From positions 1 through 30,549 of the forward strand of contig JAKITM010000021.1 in assembly GCA_021648045.1 (NCBI GenBank): 30,549 nt of DNA, given 5' to 3'. This document shows, one piece after another, positions 18,325 to 25,430 of this stretch (position 1 is its first letter; each line of letters starts with the position of its first letter). The DNA comes from Lysobacterales bacterium (GTDB lineage Bacteria > Pseudomonadota > Gammaproteobacteria > Xanthomonadales > SZUA-36). Under the pieces are notes generated by a model. That model was not told the origin of the DNA and made no database searches. It saw only the letters and a list, made by a program, of their open reading frames with translations. The position numbers and the translations under genes are program-made.

Positions 18325-18930
18325 ATGTCTGATAATCGCCCCTTATTACAGCAGTTAATTGATGCCCTGCGTTGTCTGCCCGGTGTGGGCAATAAAAGCG
18401 CGCAACGGATGGCGTTTTATATCCTCCAGCACAATCGTGACGGGGCCAAATTACTGGCGGAAAAGTTATTGGAATCTGTCGAGAACATCGGTGAATGTTC
18501 GCAGTGTCGAAATTTGTCGGAAAGTGATATTTGCAACCTTTGCAGCAATCCTAAACGCGATAAAAGTTTGATATGTGTGGTTGAGTCTCCTGCAAATGTA
18601 GTTGCTTTAGAGCAGGCTACCGGTTATCAGGGCTTATATTTTGTTCTTCACGGACACCTTTCACCGCTTGATGGTATTGGCCCAGATGATTTAGGGCTTG
18701 AAAAATTAGCCAAAATCATTCAAAGAGGCAGCTTAAAAGAACTGATTATCGCCACCAATCCCACGGTTGAAGGTGAAGCAACTTCATACTACATCCAGAC
18801 ACTGGCGAAAGAGCAGGGGCTAATAGTCAGCCGGATTGCCCACGGCGTACCTCTCGGAGGTGAGCTCGAATTTATCGACCAGGGCACGCTTGCGCATGCA
18901 TTTGGTGCGCGTCTTCCTATTGAAGATTGA
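18325..18930 (+). CDS. recR: Recombination mediator RecR
   Basis: 201 residues, the usual length. Helix-hairpin-helix near the N-terminus (LPGVGNKSAQRMAFYIL), a C4 zinc finger (CSQCRNLSESDICNLC), a Toprim domain (CVVESPANVVALE, then EATSYYI) and the C-terminal RIAHGVPLGGELEFIDQGTLAHA segment. With RecO it loads RecA at gaps. Last of the dnaX-ybaB-recR group; an arginine kinase gene starts 27 bp after it and may be co-transcribed. Confidence 0.97.
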   Translation: MSDNRPLLQQLIDALRCLPGVGNKSAQRMAFYILQHNRDGAKLLAEKLLESVENIGECSQCRNLSESDICNLCSNPKRDKSLICVVESPANVVALEQATGYQGLYFVLHGHLSPLDGIGPDDLGLEKLAKIIQRGSLKELIIATNPTVEGEATSYYIQTLAKEQGLIVSRIAHGVPLGGELEFIDQGTLAHAFGARLPIED

Positions 18931-18957
18931 TTTCTTTAACCCATAGAAAATTTAAAC

Positions 18958-19998
18958 ATGAATAAATTGAATGAATTACCGATCTTTACGGACGGCAGTG
19001 ATTCGCTATTAAGTAAACACTTAACTAAGGCTGTTTTTGCTGAGCTGCGTGGTAAACAAACCAGAAACGGTTTCGATTTGCAGCAGGCAATCAACTCAGG
19101 CCTTAAAAACCCTGATAGTAGTATCGGTGTGTATGCGGGTGATAAAGCCTCCTACAACACATTCGCCGCCTTGTTTGACCCGATTATTGAAAGCTATCAT
19201 GGTTTTATAAAAACCGACAAACATCAAAGCAATTTTGAGCCGAATGATCTCGACGCTCTAAATCCAGACCCCGACAATAACTATATAATTTCAACCCGAA
19301 TTCGTGTGGCGCGTAATCTATCGGCTTTACCGCTCGGCCCGGCGATATCGGCACGCCAGCGAAAGATTGTTGAACGACTGGTCATTGTGGCACTGAGTAA
19401 GCTGCAAGGGAAATTAGCAGGAACATATTACCCACTGCAGGGAATGATCGGAGCTGTTCGTTTAAAGTTAGTCGAAGATCATTTTTTATTCAAAGCGGGA
19501 GACCGTTTCCTCGAGGCCGCCGGTTTAAATCGCGACTGGCCAGAAGGCAGGGGACTCTTTCACAATGATGAAAAAACCTTTCTGGTCTGGATCAACGAAG
19601 AAGATCAACTGCGAATGATTTCAATGCAAATGGGTGGTGATATCAAAGCAGTGTTTAGCCGATTGTCCATAGCAGTGGCTGAACTTGAGACTGCCCTGAT
19701 GTTTTCTAAATCCGATCACCTAGGTTACATTACCAGTTGTCCCAGTAATTTAGGTACGGCAATGCGCGCTAGTGTGCATATTAAACTGCCTAGGCTGTCG
19801 AAAAACATGCCTGAATTTGAGAAAATAGCCAAACAGTATCAGCTGCAAATTCGGGGGATTCACGGCGAGCACTCAGAAAGCCAGGGCAGCACTTACGATA
19901 TTAGCAACCGCAGAAGGCTGGGAGTAACAGAAGTTGAATGTGTGCAGGCACTGCACGCCGGTGTATTGGCGTTAATTAACAGGGAAAAGCTTTTCTGA
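18958..19998 (+). CDS. Phosphagen kinase, arginine kinase type
   Basis: 346 residues, both domains of the ATP:guanido phosphotransferase family. The N-terminal helical domain (1-95) includes SSIGVYAGDKASYNTFAALFDPIIE. The catalytic domain has STRIRVARN (R114, R116), the NEED-type loop with Q in place of H (N213-EEDQ), the reactive cysteine C261 in TSCPSNLGT, and the GIHGEHSES flexible loop (E307) ahead of YDISNRRRLG. These residues cover the nucleotide, guanidine and phosphate sites, so it looks active. Reaction in the family: ATP + L-arginine to ADP + phosphoarginine, an energy buffer. This family is rare in bacteria, and a position directly after recR suggests acquisition by transfer. Arginine rather than another guanidine is inferred from overall likeness. 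Confidence 0.92.
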   Translation: MNKLNELPIFTDGSDSLLSKHLTKAVFAELRGKQTRNGFDLQQAINSGLKNPDSSIGVYAGDKASYNTFAALFDPIIESYHGFIKTDKHQSNFEPNDLDALNPDPDNNYIISTRIRVARNLSALPLGPAISARQRKIVERLVIVALSKLQGKLAGTYYPLQGMIGAVRLKLVEDHFLFKAGDRFLEAAGLNRDWPEGRGLFHNDEKTFLVWINEEDQLRMISMQMGGDIKAVFSRLSIAVAELETALMFSKSDHLGYITSCPSNLGTAMRASVHIKLPRLSKNMPEFEKIAKQYQLQIRGIHGEHSESQGSTYDISNRRRLGVTEVECVQALHAGVLALINREKLF

Positions 19999-20062
19999 AA
20001 ATACAGCCGCCAGCAGTTCTGAATATACTGCCCAATATTTACAGGCCTGTTTAAGGCAGCCT

Positions 20063-20455
20063 TTACCGCCTCAGGAGCGAGGCGGTAACCCATAGTACTA
20101 GCAGTGCGGCGGCGATGATTGTCAATCCCGGAGTATGCATTGAGCTGAGGCCGGCTAAAACCGGTAAAGCAACACCAGTTGCTGCCAGCGACCAGGCAAG
20201 CGTCGGTTTCTCGGCATCAACAGCAAGTGCCAAGAAAATGAAGCCCGAAATTGCCAAAGTAGCGTGCAGTATTGGTGCTATAGATGGATTTGTCAGTGCC
20301 ATAAACACCGCCCCGTTTACGCCAATAGCAACCACTAAAATACTGAAAACTTTCGTAGCATAGCAGGCGCTATTTTTTGCTTTCCTTAGTGCCGGCAGTA
20401 CGGGTTTTCGTTCAGTAGTATCGTTATTAATCCAATTAATTACATGTGTAGTCAT
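20063..20455 (-). CDS. Small membrane protein, likely TetR-controlled
   Basis: 130 residues from the ATG at 20455, with GGAGA just upstream; the frame starts at 20467. A basic N-terminus (about 30 residues) is followed by three or four membrane helices: FSILVVAIGVNGAVFMAL, ILHATLAISGFIFLALAV, LAWSLAATGVALPVLAGL and GLTIIAAALLVLWVTAS. I do not recognise a family. It is 56 bp downstream of the tetR gene on the same strand with an operator-like palindrome between them (20476-20493), so it is probably the regulator's target. The end of the gene forms a GCCTC/GAGGC hairpin, which may aid termination. Confidence 0.75.
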   Translation of the reverse strand: MTTHVINWINNDTTERKPVLPALRKAKNSACYATKVFSILVVAIGVNGAVFMALTNPSIAPILHATLAISGFIFLALAVDAEKPTLAWSLAATGVALPVLAGLSSMHTPGLTIIAAALLVLWVTASLLRR

Positions 20456-20475
20456 TTTCTTCTCCATTGTGAATT

Positions 20476-20493
20476 ACTTACTAATAAGTAAGT
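20476..20493. promoter_or_regulatory. TetR operator candidate 1
   Basis: Palindrome ACTTAC-TAATAA-GTAAGT, 20 bp ahead of the membrane protein start. The same half-sites with the same 6-nt spacer stand before tetR (21100-21115), so both are likely bound by that regulator. Confidence 0.75.
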
Positions 20494-20510
20494 TAATCAG
20501 GTAATTTTTT

Positions 20511-21086
20511 TTAGCTGGTAATTCCCAAGTCGGTGCGGATCTGAGCAAATATACTGTTGAGAATATCCATGCTGTGGACCCGGGCCATTTGACGCGCACC
20601 CTGTATGGTTGCAAGAATTCCCATGGCTTTACGCTTGGTAGGCCCTTCAAAGTGGAATTCATCTTGTTCACGGCCTGTTTCCATCACTTTTGTTAACCAG
20701 GTAAGCGAATCATGAATGAAACTATCATTAGCTTGTTTGATCTTATCGCTCAGGTCTTTATAGTCCACCGCTAATGCACCTACCATGCATATGGGTCGTC
20801 CGCATTCGCACTGGTTTAAGGTGTAGTCGAACAGACCTTCAAGCTGGGGACGGGCAGGGCCTCCATAGGCCATAAATTCTGAGGTTGATTCCCTCAATAG
20901 CTGGTGGTTTTCGGCTATCAGCGCACTGAGCAAATCCATTTTGTTGGGAAAATGATAATGAATGGCAGCATTCTTGATTCTCAGTGGTTCGGAAATATCG
21001 CGGTAACTAAAACCATTGAGCCCACGCTGAAGCATTAGCTGAAAGGCCTGGTTGATGATTTGCTCTCTTGTTGTTACTACTTGCAT
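20511..21086 (-). CDS. TetR/AcrR-family transcriptional regulator
   Basis: 191 residues. N-terminal helix-turn-helix (about 5-50): TREQIINQAFQLMLQRGLNG, YRDISEPLRIKNAAIHYHFPNK, a standard TetR pattern. The ligand/dimer domain follows, with a cysteine pair (CECGRPICMVGA) near residues 93-102, as in some redox- or electrophile-sensing members, though that is only a hint. The gene is preceded by its own palindrome (21100-21115) and followed by a second one before the membrane protein gene, so it probably represses itself and that gene. Confidence 0.92.
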   Translation of the reverse strand: MQVVTTREQIINQAFQLMLQRGLNGFSYRDISEPLRIKNAAIHYHFPNKMDLLSALIAENHQLLRESTSEFMAYGGPARPQLEGLFDYTLNQCECGRPICMVGALAVDYKDLSDKIKQANDSFIHDSLTWLTKVMETGREQDEFHFEGPTKRKAMGILATIQGARQMARVHSMDILNSIFAQIRTDLGITS

Positions 21087-21099
21087 TAATATTTCCTTC

Positions 21100-21115
21100 C
21101 TTACTTGTAGGTAAG
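21100..21115. promoter_or_regulatory. TetR operator candidate 2 (autoregulation)
   Basis: Palindrome CTTAC-TTGTAG-GTAAG, 14 bp upstream of the tetR start. Half-sites and spacer length match site 20476-20493. Confidence 0.75.
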
Positions 21116-21228
21116 TATACGCCGATTTTTTTAAAAAGCAATTATTTGACAGTTATAAGATTGTCAGTGAGCCATTCCTAATCCAGCTTGATACCAAATG
21201 GGTTTAAATCTCCCTAAACAATTACTTC

Positions 21229-22378
21229 CTACAACTCAATCGTTTGAAAAATTACCGTGCTATCCGACCAGGTATAAGGTTTAGGCATGGAATCCAACGG
21301 CCGTTGAGGTGCATCTGCAGGCAGCCCATAATCAATCTCAACAATCTTCATCTGCAAGGTTTTTCCAGGTTTAAGCGTGAGCACAATATCGGCACCATCA
21401 TCCGGAAGGCCATACCAGCGCCAACGCCACCAGTTATCAGCACGGGTTTTGTCTTTTTCCTTCATCGCGCTAACTTGTTCGGTCTGTTGGGTGCTTTCCA
21501 CCTGCTCACTTGGTGTAGCTACTGGAAACCCGTTTACACTGGCAGCAGTAATGCCCGCATCACTTGCGAACAGCAAATTAATATAGTCTGCAGAAGCTGG
21601 GGAGTGTAGCCGCAAGCTGATTTCCCGCATACCTCCAACCATTCGCTCACCAGTAACTACTAGACTTGCAGCTTTAAAAGCAGGCAAGGGTGTAGCTTTA
21701 ATCTTGGTTTTGCGATCATATCCAGGCATTATTGCTACTGGTTTCAAACATGGAGGAGACCCCATAACTACCGCGGGCTTCGAAATTCAAAATCAGGCCA
21801 GAATTAGCGGCCAGTGGGTGCTGACGGAAATAGCCTTGGGCTCCCAGTAATCCCATTTCCTCACCATCAGTAATCAAGAAAACCACATCGTGTACCGGCG
21901 CCTGCTCGTTCGTCACAATCCTAGCAACCTCCATTATTGCAGCGACACTTGCTGCAGCATCACCCGCGCCCGGGCCATCAGAACGGGAATCGTAGTGGCT
22001 CATCAGCACCAGATCACTGGCATCGTCTTTCAATCCGATTCCGCTTCCTGGAAGCCGGGCGATAATATTTTCGACATTGCCGATCATCGTGGTTTTATTC
22101 GACTGGTGCGGCAGTTTATACACCACCGTAGTCTTCTGTACTTCAGTTTCAAGACCCAGCGATTCAAAATAAGCAACGATATAATCCCTGACCTCACGGT
22201 TTGCCACACTGCCCAGCGGATGAGGTTTGGCCGCAATAACTTCAACATGCTGGGAGAGGGCAGCATAATCAACATCGCTATTGCTGATGGGTTCAGGTGC
22301 CAGGGTTTGCTGATAACCGAAGCCCAGCATAAGTCCTAAAAACAAAAAACTGATAAGGGCTTTTTTCCAGTGAGTCAT
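21229..22378 (-). pseudogene. M28-family peptidase, internally deleted and frameshifted
   Basis: The N-terminal part, from ATG 22378 with GGAG upstream, has a membrane anchor (LISFLFLGLMLGFGY) and an M28 zinc peptidase core: SHYDSRSDGPGAGDAAASVA, then LITDGEEMGLLGAQGYF and NFEARGSYG. It stops at 21716 (NNAWI-stop). The C-terminal part continues in another frame from about 21735 (YDRKTKIKATPLPAF) to 21229, with LRLHSPASADYINLLF and WRWYGLPDDG. In full-length relatives of some 700-800 residues these two parts are joined by several hundred residues with membrane helices. Here they touch, so the middle is deleted and the join is out of frame. Probably non-functional; recent, since both remnants are otherwise clean. 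Confidence 0.8.
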
Positions 22379-22507
22379 AAAAACTCCGTATCTATTGATT
22401 AAGCGCATATCTTACTTGCTTGGGTTAATATTTCAAAAAAATATTTATTCCTGTATTATTAAGCTTGAACTAAATAATGCTTTTTGAGCATATCTGGGGG
22501 AATATTA

Positions 22508-23515
22508 GTGCGTTTCTGGTGGGTAAACCAAAACCAAACCTTTCAGCAAGAAACTGAAGGTGGTTACCTGTGGTCGCCGAAACGAAAATCCAATGGCGGT
22601 ATTAACGCTTTTTATGAGTTTATGCGGGAAGTCTCTCCCGGCGATATTATTTTCTCATTCCAGGGAACCTATATTCGCGCTTTAGGTATTGCACGATCGT
22701 CAGCTTATGGATGTCCTAAGCCAGCAGAGTTTGGTAGTGCAGGACCGAATTGGTCAGATATAGGTTGGCGTGTTGATGTTCATTACATTTCCTTAAACAA
22801 TCAAATTCGACCTGCAGACCATATGAGTTTATTGGGTCCGAATCTACCTAAAAAATATGCACCAATACAAAGGAATGGGCGGGGTAACCAAGGAGTGTAC
22901 CTCACTTTTGTTCCTCCACAACTAGCTAAGGCCTTAGAAAATATAATTGGCCATGAAGCGAAAACTCTGTTCTCACACTTGAGCAAGGTTGCAGATGTTG
23001 CCCCTGGTTTTTTGCAAGATACGGCGATTGGTTTGGCCCAGTGGGAAGAACATCTGCTGCAAGAAGTCAGAGGAGACTCGAGCATAACAGTAACGGAGAG
23101 AGAGACCGTAGTTATGGCGCGTCGTGGACAAGGCAAATTCAAAGAAGCTGTATTGAAGATAGAGAAATGCTGCAGGATCACTAAAGTAGATAGAATTGAA
23201 CATCTACGGGCAAGTCATATCAGACCCTGGCGAGACTGTGCGGATCACGAACAACGCTTGGATGGTGAGAATGGCTTCTTGCTAACCCCTTCAATCGATC
23301 ATCTTTTTGATCGTGGTTTCATCTCTTTCGAAAACAATGGTGAGCTAATTTTGTCACCAGCAGCGCACAGGGAATCATTAAATCGAATGGGCATTGAAAC
23401 AGAAAAATCACTCAATGTGGGGAATTTTCACGCGGGGCAGAAAAGCTATTTGGAATACCATCGCGACAGTGTGTTTTTACAAGCACGCGTGCAAAATCAA
23501 CTAATAAGGCGGTAA
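22508..23515 (+). CDS. EVE-like / HNH endonuclease
   Basis: 335 residues from the GTG at 22508. I chose this over the TTG at 22484 because GGGGGA lies at good spacing before it and homologous proteins begin with MRFWWVNQNQT. The N-terminal half (about 1-140: RFWWVNQNQT, GGYLWSPKRKSNGG, SPGDIIFSFQGTYIRALGIA) resembles an EVE/PUA-like domain, which in relatives reads modified bases. The C-terminal half is an HNH nuclease of the HNH_2 type: LRASHIRPWRD, LDGENGFLLTPSIDHLFDRG, then SYLEYHRD. Likely a solitary, modification-dependent restriction enzyme acting against phage or foreign DNA; this is inference. It lies right at the end of the attC array. Confidence 0.85.
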   Translation: MRFWWVNQNQTFQQETEGGYLWSPKRKSNGGINAFYEFMREVSPGDIIFSFQGTYIRALGIARSSAYGCPKPAEFGSAGPNWSDIGWRVDVHYISLNNQIRPADHMSLLGPNLPKKYAPIQRNGRGNQGVYLTFVPPQLAKALENIIGHEAKTLFSHLSKVADVAPGFLQDTAIGLAQWEEHLLQEVRGDSSITVTERETVVMARRGQGKFKEAVLKIEKCCRITKVDRIEHLRASHIRPWRDCADHEQRLDGENGFLLTPSIDHLFDRGFISFENNGELILSPAAHRESLNRMGIETEKSLNVGNFHAGQKSYLEYHRDSVFLQARVQNQLIRR

Positions 23516-23642
23516 CAGCATGGGTGTCATAGAAAGGCTCAACATTCAAGGACAGACGCTCGCTAGAGGCATTTCAGAATACAAAGAGTCTTTTCTTCAT
23601 GCCTCAATATTCTATTTACACATAACGCCGGTTAATTATTAT
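23516..23642. other. Junction between HNH gene and attC array
   Basis: 127 bp without a gene. The box CACATAAC at 23619-23626 is, on the minus strand, GTTATGTG: the R' core of an attC site, followed by an AACCGGC arm. I read it as the last attC remnant, cut by the 134-bp MITE next to it. Confidence 0.5.
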
Positions 23643-23776
23643 GTTGAGGCTGTAGAAAAACCTCCGAACATTAAAAAATCCTATTTATAGCAAAAATATA
23701 TCCTTAATAATCAATGTGATATATCTCACGATTTTCAATAAAATAGGGCATTTGGGGGTTTTTCTATAGCCTCAAC
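23643..23776. mobile_element. 134-bp MITE with GTTGAGGC inverted ends
   Basis: The ends are near-perfect inverted repeats: GTTGAGGCTGTAGAAAAACC on the left, and the complement of GTTGAGGCTATAGAAAAACC on the right, with further partial likeness inside. There is no coding sequence; the centre is AT-rich with a small palindrome (GTGATATATCTCAC). The same end sequence borders the transposase remnant at 29057-29308, so this is probably a non-autonomous derivative of that IS. No clear target duplication. It sits between two attC relics. Confidence 0.8.
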
Positions 23777-23859
23777 GATTGAGTTTACTGGCGCGCATGA
23801 TTGAACTTTCCGCGAAATTGTGCCCCAGGTTTAAACGCGTCCAGTGAAACGATTTGTAT
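23777..23859 (-). repeat. attC site relic, interrupted by MITE and IS110
   Basis: About 83 bp, closely matching the complete attC at 25431-25519 (same GATTGAGTTTACTGGCGCGC start and CCGCGAAAT centre). Its R' side has been replaced by the MITE end, and its R'' side (TTGTAT on the plus strand) runs into the IS110 left end. Confidence 0.7.
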
Positions 23860-24306
23860 GATTAACCCTCTTCCAAAAACGGGTAAACTGAGACCCACCT
23901 TTAGCCGCAACTAAAGGCCTTTGTGCAACAGCTCGATTGAACGATGGAATCACCTTTTTAAAGGCTAGACCGATAACAAGTGTGAGCGTTGCATAACTCA
24001 TTAGATAATAAACGAACAGCTAATTTAATCTCAGAACCCGTATAGCAAGTAGGAGTCAATCTTAGCATGAATATATCCACAGAAACCAATGTCGGGATCG
24101 ATACAGGTAAACACCAGTTGGATATTTATATCCGACCGATTGGTGACTACTTCAGCGTAGAGAATAATGAAAAAGGCATTAAAGAGGCTGTCAAAAGGAT
24201 TAAAAAGCACCAACCCACCCGGGTCGTAATTGGAGCCACAGGGCGACTAGAAATGCCCTTTGCTTGTGCGGACAGCAAGGCTGGTTTACCGATTGTGTGG
24301 GCTAAT
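23860..24306 (+). mobile_element. IS110-family element, left end copy A (truncated)
   Basis: A 207-nt non-coding left end, from GATTAACC at 23860 to the transposase ATG at 24067, then 240 bp of transposase, cut where an attC begins at 24307. The left end is repeated at 30316-30549 with only about eight base differences. The left junction falls at the same attC position in both copies (just after TTGTAT). In the IS110 group the long leader encodes a bridge RNA that guides the recombinase; a leader of this length fits that, see the separate entry. Confidence 0.8.
23880..24066 (+). ncRNA. Putative bridge RNA leader of IS110 copy A
   Basis: Inferred from position and conservation, not proven. 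A stable hairpin CCTTTAG-CCGCAA-CTAAAGG lies at 23898-23917. In copy B the stem (30354-30373) is the same but the loop reads CAGCTA. A second difference patch is GAACGATGG against GAATGTTGG, about 30 nt further on. Most of the rest is identical, as expected if short guide loops change while the scaffold stays. Exact ends are not determined. Confidence 0.4.
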
Positions 24307-24312
24307 GTTTAG
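24067..24312 (+). pseudogene. IS110-family transposase, N-terminal fragment
   Basis: 81 codons. The start MNISTETNVGIDTGKHQLDI carries the first catalytic aspartate (D12) of the RuvC-like DEDD domain. The usual EATG motif reads GATG here (G56, codon GGA for GAA), so the catalytic glutamate is lost. The protein breaks off at PIVWANV, where full-length members continue with NP and some 250 more residues. The last codons lie in the attC that follows. Certainly inactive. Confidence 0.88.
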
Positions 24313-24385
24313 CTCACCTGACGACAAAAGCATAGCGACGATAGGAGCGACGCTTTTGGCGGTCGGGTGTAGCGCCTTGTTATGT
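24307..24385 (-). repeat. attC site of the hicAB cassette
   Basis: Minus-strand reading: R'' ACATAAC (24379-24385), then arms CACCCGACCGCCAAAAGC and GCTTTTGTCGTCAGGTG that fold back on each other. The R' end is damaged (GAGCTAAAC, where GAGCGTTAAAC would be expected) and joined to the cut transposase. The damage suggests a deletion, not a normal cassette joint. Confidence 0.78.
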
Positions 24386-24387
24386 GC

Positions 24388-24717
24388 TTAGTGTGCAAGC
24401 TTGACACTTGCTATACGGTTTAAACTTACCCCAGATTCAGCAGCTTCAACGGCAAGGTGTCTATGCACTTCAGGTGGAACACGCACCATAAATTTACCAC
24501 TAAAATTACGCGCTGAAATAGCTGATGGTATTTCCTCTTTATTTTTAGACATATCAGCTGTGCACTCTTTTACAACTGTTTGAATTCCTTTTAATGCTTT
24601 AGTAGAAGTAGATGCTAACCAACTAAGTCTAGGAAACTCAGCGCATAGGCCAATAAACTCTTCGTCTTCTTCAGACCACATTACACGATAGGTATATTTT
24701 TCGATTTCATTAATCAT
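24388..24717 (-). CDS. hicB: HicB-family antitoxin
   Basis: 109 residues. The N-terminal part (YTYRVMWSEEDEEFIGLCAEFPRLSWLA) is the partly degraded RNase H-like HicB fold that binds the toxin. The C-terminal FMVRVPPEVHRHLAVEAAESGVSLNRIA is a ribbon-helix-helix DNA-binding segment. It overlaps hicA by 8 bp (ATGATTAA), so the two are coupled. HicB neutralises HicA and represses the operon, likely at the palindrome 24971-24986. Cassette-borne toxin-antitoxin pairs are thought to keep integron arrays from being lost. Confidence 0.92.
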   Translation of the reverse strand: MINEIEKYTYRVMWSEEDEEFIGLCAEFPRLSWLASTSTKALKGIQTVVKECTADMSKNKEEIPSAISARNFSGKFMVRVPPEVHRHLAVEAAESGVSLNRIASVKLAH

Positions 24718-24961
24718 GTTGCACCTCGATTTTTTCTACAGCTAATAGTACTTGTTTTACCTGATATGGTTTGGCCTTTCCCTTTTTGTTTTGAATATTC
24801 ACACGAGGATCACCTGGCCAAGGTGTTTTATAAACACAGTGACTGCTTCCTGATTGGCGTGGTTTACCAAAGTAATGCTCACAAACTTTTTTGAGTTCAT
24901 TAAAACGAATACCCTTAGGGTTTGCTTTCATTTCTTTTAATATTGTAGATATGCCAGTCAT
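24710..24961 (-). CDS. hicA: HicA-family mRNA interferase toxin
   Basis: 83 residues. The small dsRBD-like HicA fold is evident: GIRFNELKKVCEHYFGKPRQ, then SGSSHCVYKTPW with the catalytic histidine H41, then NIQNKKGKAKPYQVKQVLLAVEK. HicA cleaves mRNA when free of HicB. It is the first gene of the pair, behind a good promoter (-35 TTGACA, -10 TACCAT). Confidence 0.92.
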   Translation of the reverse strand: MTGISTILKEMKANPKGIRFNELKKVCEHYFGKPRQSGSSHCVYKTPWPGDPRVNIQNKKGKAKPYQVKQVLLAVEKIEVQHD

Positions 24962-24967
24962 ATTTAC

Positions 24968-24995
24968 ATGGTATCATTATTGATACTATTGTCAA
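24968..24995 (-). promoter_or_regulatory. hicAB promoter with HicB operator
   Basis: On the minus strand TTGACA (24990-24995) and TACCAT (24968-24973) are 16 bp apart, 7 bp before the hicA ATG. The perfect palindrome GTATCA-ATAA-TGATAC (24971-24986) covers the spacer and the start of the -10 box, a good place for HicB repression. Confidence 0.78.
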
Positions 24996-25008
24996 TAGTG
25001 GGTTTTAC

Positions 25009-25082
25009 ACATAATGTTTGAATTAAATGGCGCCGCGTCTAAGCATGGCGGTTTTTTACCATGCGGTTTGAATGAGTTATTA
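25009..25082 (-). repeat. Degenerate attC site of the HIRAN cassette
   Basis: Minus strand: R''-like TAATAAC (25076-25082), an inner hairpin CCGCATGG / CCATGCTT, and R'-like ATTATGT (25009-25015), one base off GTTATGT. Position fits: it overlaps the HIRAN gene stop and precedes the hicAB cassette. Arms pair poorly at the ends, so it may be inactive. Confidence 0.5.
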
Positions 25083-25415
25083 TATTTCATCAGTTACTTC
25101 AATGCTCACCCTTGGGAATTCTTTTCCACTTGGCGCAAAGTAGCTGATAACTGATGCAGATAATTCAACACCTTTATCCATTTTCTTAGCCAGACTTTTT
25201 GCTGTACTAGCTTTTACATAGCCGATTTGAATCTCACTACTACCTAATATGCCGAATAGTTTTGGCACTTCTAAATAAACCGCTATCGCATTTTCGTCAA
25301 AATTATTATTTGGCTCTCTAATAAGAATAACTTTTTTCCCTACTTTGCAATGGGATCTAACCTCATTAGTTCTGCCTTCAAATCCTGTCCCAGCAACAAC
25401 TGCATTCTTACGCAT
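25080..25415 (-). CDS. Stand-alone HIRAN-domain protein
   Basis: 111 residues, nearly all one HIRAN domain: AGTGFEGRTNEVRSHCKVGKKVILIREPNNNFDENAIAVYL in parts, then IGYVKASTAKSLAKKMDKG and a final beta strand (FPRVSIEVTDEI). The core LIREPNN-x-DENAIAV is diagnostic. In Rad5/HLTF-type proteins the domain grips 3' single-stranded DNA ends; stand-alone bacterial forms occur in phages and mobile regions with unproven roles in DNA repair or defence. It is the only gene of its cassette. Confidence 0.85.
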   Translation of the reverse strand: MRKNAVVAGTGFEGRTNEVRSHCKVGKKVILIREPNNNFDENAIAVYLEVPKLFGILGSSEIQIGYVKASTAKSLAKKMDKGVELSASVISYFAPSGKEFPRVSIEVTDEI

Positions 25416-25430
25416 AGTTCTTCCTATGAA

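Noticed and set aside
20059..20088. Terminator at the ACCGCCTC/GAGGCGGT hairpin
   Set aside because: Strong stem, but no T run on either strand and it lies in the end of a gene; I mention it only with that gene.
22484..22507. Eight-codon longer start (TTG) for the HNH gene
   Set aside because: The GTG at 22508 has a better ribosome binding site and gives the N-terminus expected for the family.
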